The notes below the pieces were generated by a model that was given only the letters and a program-made list of their open reading frames with translations, did not search any database and was not told the DNA's origin. A stretch of DNA of 64,000 bases from assembly GCF_003367195.1 (NCBI RefSeq), contig NZ_QRGO01000001.1, positions 482,501-546,500 on the forward strand, read 5' to 3'. The stretch's first letter is position 1, and each line of letters begins with the position of its first letter. Both the position numbers and the translations under genes were made by a program. This stretch comes from Undibacter mobilis. GTDB lineage: Bacteria > Pseudomonadota > Alphaproteobacteria > Rhizobiales > Xanthobacteraceae. This document shows, piece by piece, positions 47,368 to 54,169 of the stretch.

Positions 47368-48153
47368 ATGGTTATCCGGTCGCAGTGGCGGGCTTGGCTT
47401 TTCCTGGCCGCCGCAATGGGCGTAATCGTGTTCAGTGCGTGCCATCACAAGGCGCGCGCCGAGGCCGTTCACGGACATACGTCTACGCAAATTGCGCTGG
47501 CGCCGTTTGACGCCCCGGCCAATCTGCCGCCACCGGTCGCCGCGCCTTTCAACCTGACTCATCCCGCGCTTGCGGAAACGTCCGCGCAGGCTGTGGCGGC
47601 GAAATGGAAGAACCTGCAATCCGTCATCGCCATCGAGACGCGCATCATGGCACTCTGCCGGCAGATGCCCGACGCCTGCCCGCCGTCAACGGCGAATTTT
47701 CTGTCGATCGTCGATGGGGCGCGAGCTGAAAACGGGCGCGCCCGCGCCGGCCTGATCAATCGCGCCGTCAATCTCGCCATTCGCTTTTCGCGCGATTCCA
47801 CCCAGTTCGGTACGACGGACGTCTGGCAATCGCCGCTGATGACCTTCGCCTTCGGCAGCGGCGATTGCGAAGACTACGCCATCGCCAAATATGTCGCCCT
47901 GCGCGAGGCCGGCATGAGCACCGACGACCTCAACCTCGTCATCGTCCGGGATAATCGCACCGGCGGAGATCACGCCGTCACCGCCGCGCGCATCGATGGC
48001 GAATGGCTTATTCTCGATAACCGCATGATGCTGCTGCTCACCGACGCGCAGACATCGGATTTCAAGCCACTGATTGCGCTGGGCGATGAAGCGCCGAAGC
48101 CGGTGCCGGTGCGCGACGCCGGACTGATGGGGGCGCAGGCTACGTTCGGCTGA
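47368..48153 (+). CDS. transglutaminase-like cysteine peptidase (BTLCP, LapG-like)
   Basis: 261 residues from ATG 47368, with a G-run as ribosome-binding site. An N-terminal export segment (about 10-32) is followed by the BTLCP domain. The catalytic triad is visible: Cys167 in GDCEDYAIAK, His202 in DHAVTAAR, Asp217 in LILDNRM. LapG of Pseudomonas, of this family, cuts large surface adhesins at a dialanine site in their N-terminal part under c-di-GMP control. Position 1.5 kb from the type I secretion operon makes the FecR/RTX protein a candidate substrate. No LapD-like gene is in the window. Confidence 0.9.
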   Translation: MVIRSQWRAWLFLAAAMGVIVFSACHHKARAEAVHGHTSTQIALAPFDAPANLPPPVAAPFNLTHPALAETSAQAVAAKWKNLQSVIAIETRIMALCRQMPDACPPSTANFLSIVDGARAENGRARAGLINRAVNLAIRFSRDSTQFGTTDVWQSPLMTFAFGSGDCEDYAIAKYVALREAGMSTDDLNLVIVRDNRTGGDHAVTAARIDGEWLILDNRMMLLLTDAQTSDFKPLIALGDEAPKPVPVRDAGLMGAQATFG

Positions 48154-48159
48154 TTTACG

Positions 48160-48426
48160 TCAGCGCCGCCAGGGATCCCGGAGCGACTCAAATCGCGGGC
48201 CGGCTGGCATGGCCATTCGATAGGGCCGCCGCGGGTCCGGCACATAGCGACAATCGCAGTCGGACTTCCATTGACGCGTAACGACGCCGGGCTCGGAATC
48301 GTAAACCACGATCATGTCCGAACCGCAGTTGCAGTCGCCGGACCAGGTATCCCCAAGGTCGGCGGCTTGGGCGACGCAGACGGAACCCACGACGGCAATC
48401 AGGGTGATGGCGAGACGACTGGACAT
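48160..48426 (-). CDS. small secreted Cys-rich protein of unknown function
   Basis: 88 residues. Residues 1-21 form a signal peptide (ITLIAVVGSVCVAQA). The mature part has four Cys in a CNCG and CDCRY arrangement and a conserved-looking PDPRRPYRM tail, rich in Arg and Pro. Not recognised. Two disulfides, or a metal site, are possible. It is convergent with the BTLCP gene (6-bp gap). Confidence 0.65.
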   Translation of the reverse strand: MSSRLAITLIAVVGSVCVAQAADLGDTWSGDCNCGSDMIVVYDSEPGVVTRQWKSDCDCRYVPDPRRPYRMAMPAGPRFESLRDPWRR

Positions 48427-48517
48427 GCCGCAAGCCTAACCGCGAGCGGCAAACGAGAGGTTAAGCGGACGGCTGCCGGGACAATCGGCAGGGAACTGGT
48501 GCCATTTGTGGCAACGG

Positions 48518-48829
48518 TCATTTGCCGCCCCCGGCGTTGGGGGGCGTCCAAACAATCCTCAAGCACACCTTGGCCAGACCGGTAAAATGCAGTTCGCGGG
48601 CCGCAATTTGGGAGACATCGATGATTCTTCCGGCCACAAAAGGTCCTCGATCGGTGATGCGCACCACGACCGTGTGACCATTTTCTTCATTTTGAACATG
48701 AACGACCGCGCCGAACGGCAAGGTGCGATGTGCCGCAGTAAAATTCTCTGAGCTGGTATCCTCTCCGCTGGCGGTTTCCTCGCTCACGGATGAATAAATC
48801 GACGCAATGCCGCACTCGAGAGTCGACAT
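48518..48829 (-). pseudogene. RlpA-like double-psi beta-barrel protein, apparently N-terminally truncated
   Basis: 103 residues ending normally. The RlpA core is clear (GIASIYSS, TAAHRTLPFG, VVRITDRGPFVAGRIIDVS). Family members are exported, usually with a signal peptide and often a SPOR domain. Here homology begins at about residue 7, directly after the start, and no signal sequence can be found. The missing 5' part falls where the PrpF-like sequence of the opposite strand begins, so both look cut at the same point (about 48812-48822). An intracellular, functional RlpA-like protein is possible but unlikely. Called a pseudogene with caution. Confidence 0.6.
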
Positions 48830-49703
48830 CGATTATTTTTTCGCTCAAGTTTCTGTTTTGGACAAAACGGTGGACTTTAAGCCGACTTGCGGCAACATCC
48901 TTTCGGGCGTCGGACCGGCAGCGATTGAAATGGGCTTGGTCAAGGCAACTGATGCCGAGACCCTCGTTCGGATAAAACTGGTGAATACCGGCGCGCTGGT
49001 CGATGCAATTATTCAGACGCCTGATGGCAAAGTCCGCTACGACGGCGATGCTTCTATTGATGGCGTCCCAGGCAAAGGCGCGCCGATCTATTTGAACTTC
49101 AAAGATATCGTCGGCTCGTCCACGGGCGCTTTCATGCCAACGGGAAAGCCACGGAATTGTATAGATGGCATTGAAGTCAGTTGCCTGGACGTCGCGATCC
49201 CCGTTGTGATCGCACGGGCCGATGCCTTCGGACTGAGCGGTCACGAAACGCCCGAGGAACTCGATGCCAATCGACCGTTCTTTGCCAGAATGGAAGCAAT
49301 TCGGGTGGAGGCAGGCCGGCTCATGGGTATGGGGGACGTGTCGGGCTCCGTCACGCCTAAGTTTGGTTTGCTCGCGCCAGCGCGCAAGGGCGGCGTAGTG
49401 GCGTCCCGCTATTTCATGCCGAAGAATTGCCATCCGTCGATGGCGGTGACGGGAGCGCAATGCCTGGCGGCCTGTATTCTTACTCCTCATACGGTCGCTG
49501 ACGGATTGTGCGTGAAGCCGGGCGGCAGCCCGGCTCTGATCTCGATCGAACATCCCTCAGGCATGATCGAAGTAACGATTGATTTCGTCGGGAGCGAGAA
49601 TGGCTTCGAAATTCGCTCCGCCGGTCTGATGCGGACGGCCAGGCTTCTGGCCCGCGGCGAGGTCTTCATTCGTTCCGACGTCTGGCAAGGGTCGGCGAGC
49701 TGA
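48807..49703 (+). pseudogene. PrpF/4-oxalomesaconate tautomerase-like protein, 5'-truncated
   Basis: 298 residues. Family members run to about 350-390 residues; the first 70-80, including the GGTSKG motif that forms part of the active site, are missing. Recognised blocks start almost at once: YFFAQVSVLD, CGNILSGVGPAAIE, VNTGALVDAIIQTP, IARADAFGLSGHET and SRYFMPKNCHPSMAVTG. PrpF and relatives isomerise methylaconitate or oxalomesaconate. With the N-terminal half of the first domain gone, activity is unlikely. It overlaps the truncated RlpA-like gene head to head by 23 bp. No partner pathway genes adjoin. Confidence 0.7.
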
Positions 49704-49747
49704 AGGCCGAGCATTTCCCGAAAAACCGCGGCCTGCGCCGCGAAGGA

Positions 49748-49784
49748 CTCAGCGTGAAGTCCTCCTTTATCGCGAAGCGCTGAG
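49748..49784. other. inverted repeat between the PrpF-like gene and tRNA-Gly
   Basis: CTCAGCG (49748-49754) pairs with CGCTGAG (49778-49784) over a 23-nt loop that contains AGTCC/GGACT-type partial pairing. No T-run. It may be a leftover terminator; the role is uncertain. Confidence 0.3.
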
Positions 49785-49826
49785 GCGTGGTCGACGGAGT
49801 GGCGTCTGGGATATGCGGCTAAGCCT

Positions 49827-49900
49827 TGGAGCGGGCGAAGGGAATCGAACCCTCGTATGCAGCTTGGGAAGCTGCCGTTCTACCATTGAACTACGCCCGC
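49827..49900 (-). tRNA. tRNA-Gly (anticodon CCC)
   Basis: 74 nt including an encoded CCA end. On the minus strand the acceptor 5' strand GCGGGCG (from 49900) pairs with CGCCCGC, followed by discriminator T and CCA. The D-arm is TAGTTCAATGGTAGA, the anticodon stem is GCAGC/GCTGC with loop TTCCCAA, and the T-arm is GAGGGTTCGATTCCCTT. Anticodon CCC reads GGG. Located between the truncated PrpF-like gene and dcd. Confidence 0.95.
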
Positions 49901-49949
49901 GTCGGCGGCGACCTTAGCGAAGGACGGGGTCTCGCGGCAAGGGCCGCCA

Positions 49950-51065
49950 TCAAACCTTGAAATGCTTGCTCAGCTTCAGGCTCTGCGCCTGGTAGTTCGA
50001 GCCGATTCCCTGCCCGTACAAGGTCTTCGGCATGCCGAGCATTTTCTCGTACACCAGCCGGCCGACGATCTGGCCGTGCTCCAGAATGAACGGCACCTCG
50101 CGCGAGCGCACTTCCAGGACCGCGCGCGAGCCTTTGCCGCCGGCGCCGGCATAGCCGAAGCCGGGATCGAAGAAGCCGGCGTAGTGCACGCGGAATTCGC
50201 CAACCAGCGGATCGAACGGCACCATCTCGGCCGCATAGCCGGGCGGCACCTGCACCGCTTCCTTGGACGCAAGAATATAGAACTCGTCGGGATCGAGGAT
50301 CAGCCGCTGGTCAGGCCGCGCATTGATCGGCTCCCAGAAGTCGGCGACGTCGTAGCCGTTGCGGCGTTCGACATCGATGACCGCAGTGTGCCGCTTGGCG
50401 CGATAGCCGACAATCCCCGGCCGGCCCGCGCCGGCAATGGTACCGGACAGGTCGACACTCACCGCGATGCCGTCGGACAGATCGGCGCCCTCACAGTCGA
50501 CGAGACGTTCCTCGTCGTGCAGGGCGCGCAGCGCCGTGGCGTCGAGCTGCGCACGGCCGTGGCGAAAGCGGATCTGCGACAGCCGGGTGCCTTCACGCAC
50601 CAGCACCGGAAAAGTCCGTGGTGAAATTTCGGCGTAAAGCGGGCCGGTGTAGCCGGCCTCGATGCGATCGAAGCCGCGCATCTCGTCAGCGATGACGCGG
50701 GTAAACACGTCGAGGCGGCCGGTCGAGCTTTTGGGATTGGCGGCCGCGGCAATGTCGGCCGGCAGCGCCAGGCTCTCGAGCAGTGGCACGATATAGACGC
50801 AGCCGGTCTCCAGCACCGCCCCCTCTTTGAGAGAGAATTGATGCAGCGTCAGTTCCTCGATACGGCGCGACACCTTGGCGGTGCCCGGCAGGAACGAGGC
50901 GCGCACGCGATAGGCCACCGCGCCGAGGCGCAAATCGAGGCTCGCCGGCTGGATCTGGTCGGACGCGAACTCCTTCTCGCGCCGGATCGCACCGTCGGCG
51001 GCGAGTTGCTCGATCATGGTATCGGGCAGGATGCCCTTGGCATCTTTGGCGAAAGTCAGCGGCAC
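49950..51065 (-). CDS. dcd: 2'-deoxycytidine 5'-triphosphate deaminase (long form)
   Basis: 371 residues, about twice the usual dCTP deaminase (about 190) and containing two dUTPase-fold-like segments. Segment 1 has IQPASLDLRLG, SSTGRLDVFTRVIAD and YTGPLYAEISPRTFPV. Segment 2 has LDPDEFYILASKEAVQVPP, MVPFDPLVGEFRVHYAGFFDPGFGY and LEVRSREVPFILEHGQIVGRLVYEKM. This long form is common in Hyphomicrobiales. It deaminates dCTP to dUTP, feeding thymidylate synthesis. ATG 51065 gives a full protein. Divergent from the metZ leader. Confidence 0.92.
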   Translation of the reverse strand: MPLTFAKDAKGILPDTMIEQLAADGAIRREKEFASDQIQPASLDLRLGAVAYRVRASFLPGTAKVSRRIEELTLHQFSLKEGAVLETGCVYIVPLLESLALPADIAAAANPKSSTGRLDVFTRVIADEMRGFDRIEAGYTGPLYAEISPRTFPVLVREGTRLSQIRFRHGRAQLDATALRALHDEERLVDCEGADLSDGIAVSVDLSGTIAGAGRPGIVGYRAKRHTAVIDVERRNGYDVADFWEPINARPDQRLILDPDEFYILASKEAVQVPPGYAAEMVPFDPLVGEFRVHYAGFFDPGFGYAGAGGKGSRAVLEVRSREVPFILEHGQIVGRLVYEKMLGMPKTLYGQGIGSNYQAQSLKLSKHFKV

Positions 51066-51109
51066 GGCCCCAACCTCTCTGGTGGGGCCGATCTAACCCA
51101 ACCGGCCGC

Positions 51110-51139
51110 TTGACGGGAAGCCGCGGGGCCCGCTAAAAA
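51110..51139 (+). promoter_or_regulatory. candidate promoter for the metZ leader
   Basis: TTGACG at 51110-51115 and TAAAAA at 51134-51139, 18-bp spacing. Transcription would begin just before the SAM-II aptamer at 51151. The same TTGACG -35 box appears before the metX riboswitch. Confidence 0.5.
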
Positions 51140-51150
51140 GCCCCTTATCC

Positions 51151-51204
51151 CGTGGTCATTTGAGCCGGCCGGCTTGCAGCCACGTAAAATAAATCGCTAA
51201 AAGG
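51151..51204 (+). promoter_or_regulatory. SAM-II riboswitch upstream of metZ
   Basis: The SAM-II consensus is met: P1 strand CGTGG, TCATTTGAGC, CCGGCCGGCTTGCAG, closing CCACG, and the 3' pseudoknot segment with CGCTAAAA (51195-51202). The first 35 nt are identical to the metX copy; the segment after it (AAAATAAAT against TAAACAACT) differs. It is followed at 51254 by a terminator and at 51328 by metZ. Confidence 0.93.
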
Positions 51205-51253
51205 CCGTGGACATGCTGCCCCCGGGTTTCACCAACCCTCAGGACATATGGGC

Positions 51254-51286
51254 CCGGCCGAGGTAACCCCTCCGGCCGGTTTTTTT
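51254..51286 (+). terminator. intrinsic terminator in the metZ leader
   Basis: CCGGCCGAGG and CCTCCGGCCGG pair around TAACCC, with one bulge, and are followed by TTTTTTT (51280-51286). Located between the SAM-II aptamer and metZ, so it is the likely expression platform or part of it. Confidence 0.85.
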
Positions 51287-51327
51287 GTTGGCCGAACGCC
51301 TGTCGCGTCCGGTCGGAGGAGCCCACG

Positions 51328-52521
51328 ATGTCGGCGTCGAACGACCCAAAGAATTACCGCCCCGAAACCCGGCTGGTCCACGCCGGCACGCTCCGCTCGC
51401 AATTCAACGAGATGTCGGAGGCGATCTATCTGACGCAGGGCTATCGGTACGAAAGCGCGGAAGACTGCGAAGCCCGCTTTTCCGGCAAGATTCCCGGCTA
51501 TGTCTATTCGCGCTACTCGAACCCGACCATGGACATGTTCGAGAAGCGCATGGCTGCGCTTGAGGGCGCCGAGGCCGCGCGCGCCACCGTCAGCGGCATG
51601 GCCGCGGTCACCAATGCGCTGATGGGCCTCGTCCGCGCCGGCGATCACATCGTCGCCGCCAAGGCGCTGTTCGGCTCGTGTCGCTGGGTGATCGAGGACT
51701 GGCTGTCGCGCTTCGGCGTCACGTTTACGTTGGTCGACGGCGTCGATCTTGATGCCTGGCGCAAGGCGGTGCGCAAGGAGACCAAAGTTCTGTTCATGGA
51801 GACGCCGACCAATCCGACGCTCGAGGTCTACGACATCGCTGCGATTGCGGAGATCGCGCATGGTGTTGGCGCCAAACTCGTCGTCGACAACGTGTTCGCT
51901 ACGCCGCTGTACCAGAGCCCGTTGCAGTTAGGCGCCGATGTCGTGGTTTATTCCGCGACCAAACACATCGACGGTCAGGGCCGCGTGCTCGGCGGCGTCA
52001 TCCTCGCCAGCGAGAAGATTATCGGCGACCACTATCACAATCTGCTACGCCAGACCGGCCCGACCTTGCCGCCGTTCAACGCCTGGGTGCTGCTCAAGGG
52101 CCTTGAGACTCTCGCCGTCCGCGTCGAGCGGCAGACTGCCACTGCGGCCGCGATCGCCGACCGGCTCGCCGGCCACGACAAGCTGACGCGGATGATCTAT
52201 CCCGGCCGCGCCGACCATCCGCAGGCGGACATCGTCAAGAAGCAGATGAAAGCCGGCTCGACACTGATCGCCTTCGAGATCAAGGGCGGCAAGGAGGGCG
52301 CGTTCCGCTTCCTCAACGCCCTCAAGCTGATCCTGATCACCAACAATCTCGGCGACGCCAAAAGCCTGATCACGCATCCCACGACGACAACGCATCAGCG
52401 CCTGACCCCGGAGCAGCGTGCTGAATTGGGTATCGGCGACGGGCTGGTGCGCCTGTCTTGCGGGCTCGAACACCCGGACGATATCGCCGAGGATCTGCTG
52501 GCGGCGCTGGAAAAGGTTTAG
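51328..52521 (+). CDS. metZ: O-succinylhomoserine sulfhydrylase MetZ
   Basis: 397 residues from ATG 51328, with GGAGGAG upstream. A Cys/Met-metabolism PLP enzyme: the PLP lysine lies in YSATKHIDGQG, with VFATPLYQSPLQLGADVV, ETPTNPTLEVYD and the C-terminal VRLSCGLEHPDDI. It makes homocysteine directly from O-acylhomoserine and sulfide. The MetZ/MetY distinction is by overall similarity; the length (under 400) and the lack of MetY-type insertions favour MetZ. SAM-II control ties it to metX-metW. Confidence 0.95.
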   Translation: MSASNDPKNYRPETRLVHAGTLRSQFNEMSEAIYLTQGYRYESAEDCEARFSGKIPGYVYSRYSNPTMDMFEKRMAALEGAEAARATVSGMAAVTNALMGLVRAGDHIVAAKALFGSCRWVIEDWLSRFGVTFTLVDGVDLDAWRKAVRKETKVLFMETPTNPTLEVYDIAAIAEIAHGVGAKLVVDNVFATPLYQSPLQLGADVVVYSATKHIDGQGRVLGGVILASEKIIGDHYHNLLRQTGPTLPPFNAWVLLKGLETLAVRVERQTATAAAIADRLAGHDKLTRMIYPGRADHPQADIVKKQMKAGSTLIAFEIKGGKEGAFRFLNALKLILITNNLGDAKSLITHPTTTTHQRLTPEQRAELGIGDGLVRLSCGLEHPDDIAEDLLAALEKV

Positions 52522-52537
52522 TGACGCGAGGCGCCGG

Positions 52538-53356
52538 TCAGGGACCGTAGAGGACTGGCGCCGCTGCCTTTCGCGTCACGGCTTTCGCCGCCACGATCGG
52601 GCGCTGCACCGTGTCGGCAATGGCGGCGCCGAGGTTGTGCGCCATGCACGAATAGCCCCAGTCGTTCATGTGCAAGCCGTCGGCAATGACGAAGGCATCG
52701 AACGGAAGACCCTCGACCTCGCTCCAGTGCTTCATCACGTCGAAGCGGCGGAACAGGCCGACATTCTCTTCCTTGGAAATCTCGGCGATGAAATCGACCA
52801 TCTGCGGCGCCAGCGGCTTGGCGATGACCTTCGGCGCATACTGCGGATCGATCAGGATCGCGTCGGCGCCGACCCCGCGGATCTTGTGAAGCCCCATGCG
52901 GATCGACGCGCCGCGATCGCTCATCTGATGATCGCGGATCAATGAATTGGTGCCGAGCTGCCAGAGCACGAGGTCGGGCTTGTGAGCGATCACCGCCGCA
53001 TCGAAGCGGCGCAGCATGTCCGCCACCTCCTCGCCGTTGACGCCTTGGTTGATGACGTTGAAGCGTGCCTTCGGGAACTGCTGCTGCAGTTCGACAGCCA
53101 AGCGGCTCGGATAGCTCATGGCGGGCGTGCTGGCACCGGCACCGGCGGTGGATGACGAACCGATGGCGACGATGGTCACGGTCTTGCCAGCATCAATACG
53201 GCGCGCAACCTGAGCCAGCGATCCGCCGAGGCGAATGAGATCCTGCTGGGTCCGGCACGGTGGCGCGGCCGCCTCTGCGTGAGTCGAAAGAACAGACAGA
53301 AAGAGCGCCGCGGCGAGCAATACCATCGCCCGGCCGGCGAATTGGAGGTTCATCAC
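52538..53356 (-). CDS. exported SGNH/GDSL hydrolase, catalytically intact
   Basis: 272 residues with a signal peptide (about 1-29, ending AEA-A). Block I is AIGSSSTAG (likely nucleophile Ser68), block II has NQGVNGE (Gly105), block III is QLGTNS (Asn137), and block V is ADGLHMNDWG (Asp226, His229), so the SGNH set is complete. Acts on the periplasmic side on an ester such as an O-acyl sugar. It is the third gene of an opgC-SGNH-SGNH unit, 24 bp after the sister gene. Possible role as acyl hydrolase or acyltransferase. The stop lies 16 bp past the convergent metZ stop. Confidence 0.85.
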   Translation of the reverse strand: MMNLQFAGRAMVLLAAALFLSVLSTHAEAAAPPCRTQQDLIRLGGSLAQVARRIDAGKTVTIVAIGSSSTAGAGASTPAMSYPSRLAVELQQQFPKARFNVINQGVNGEEVADMLRRFDAAVIAHKPDLVLWQLGTNSLIRDHQMSDRGASIRMGLHKIRGVGADAILIDPQYAPKVIAKPLAPQMVDFIAEISKEENVGLFRRFDVMKHWSEVEGLPFDAFVIADGLHMNDWGYSCMAHNLGAAIADTVQRPIVAAKAVTRKAAAPVLYGP

Positions 53357-53380
53357 AGTGCGGGTCCCAGAGGCAGGAGT

Positions 53381-54169
53381 CTAATTGCCTTTCTCAATGA
53401 CAGCCGGGTCCGGCTTTGCGGCCTCAACGATGAGATCGGCCAGCAGTCGTCCCAGGCAGTCATGCACAAGACGAGCCATATCAAGTTTTTTGGTCGCCGA
53501 ATAGAGGTCGAAGGTGCCCTGGTCGTACCAGGCCTTCATCAGATTGAACCGGTCGAAAACCGGGACTTCCTTCTGAACCGCAACCCAGCGCATGTTTTCG
53601 ACATAGGTTCCGAGGGCGATGACCAGTTCAGTGCGCGGACTGTATTGCGGATTGATGAAGATGACGTCTGCCTTGGCGGCCCGCACCAGCCGCACGCCCT
53701 TGTCGAGGGCTTGGCTGAACTGGTCCGGATCGACCGCCTGAATCGCGTCGACCGTCGCTGTCTGCCACAGCACAAGGTCCGGCTTGGAGGCCGCCAGCGC
53801 CGGCGACAAGGTTCTGACCATATCGGCCGCGGTGCGTTTCTGGGCCACGTCGACGGCGACCGCCACCGCCACGTCAGGCAGCCGCCGCGACAATGCCGCT
53901 TGCAGCCGCGCCGGATAGGCGTTTTGCGCGGCGCCGCCAAGTTGGGACGACCCGGTGCCGAGCACGAGAATAGACAACTTTTTGTTGCCGATCGCCTTCT
54001 TCACATAGTTCAGCGGGAAGGCCGCTTCCGACGGCACGCCATCAACCCGGCACTCGACCGGGGGGCCGGCCAGAGCCGGTACAGAGCCACCAATTGCCGC
54101 GAGCCACAGCCCGGCGAGCCATGCCAAGGCAGATGCGACCTTCACGGTGGTTTGCCGCGCTTTCATCAC
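53381..54169 (-). CDS. SGNH-fold protein, probable pseudoenzyme
   Basis: 262 residues with a signal peptide (about 1-34). It aligns along its length with the neighbouring SGNH protein (for example KPDLVLWQ, INPQYSP, DRFNLMKAW), but catalytic residues are replaced: Asn137 becomes Val140 (ATVD), and the Asp226/His229 pair becomes Lys227/Asp230 (KKLDM). Block I reads LGTGSS, so the nucleophile position may also be Gly. It overlaps opgC by 4 bp and sits 24 bp from the intact copy. It might bind the same substrate or partner without cleaving it. Confidence 0.8.
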   Translation of the reverse strand: MMKARQTTVKVASALAWLAGLWLAAIGGSVPALAGPPVECRVDGVPSEAAFPLNYVKKAIGNKKLSILVLGTGSSQLGGAAQNAYPARLQAALSRRLPDVAVAVAVDVAQKRTAADMVRTLSPALAASKPDLVLWQTATVDAIQAVDPDQFSQALDKGVRLVRAAKADVIFINPQYSPRTELVIALGTYVENMRWVAVQKEVPVFDRFNLMKAWYDQGTFDLYSATKKLDMARLVHDCLGRLLADLIVEAAKPDPAVIEKGN

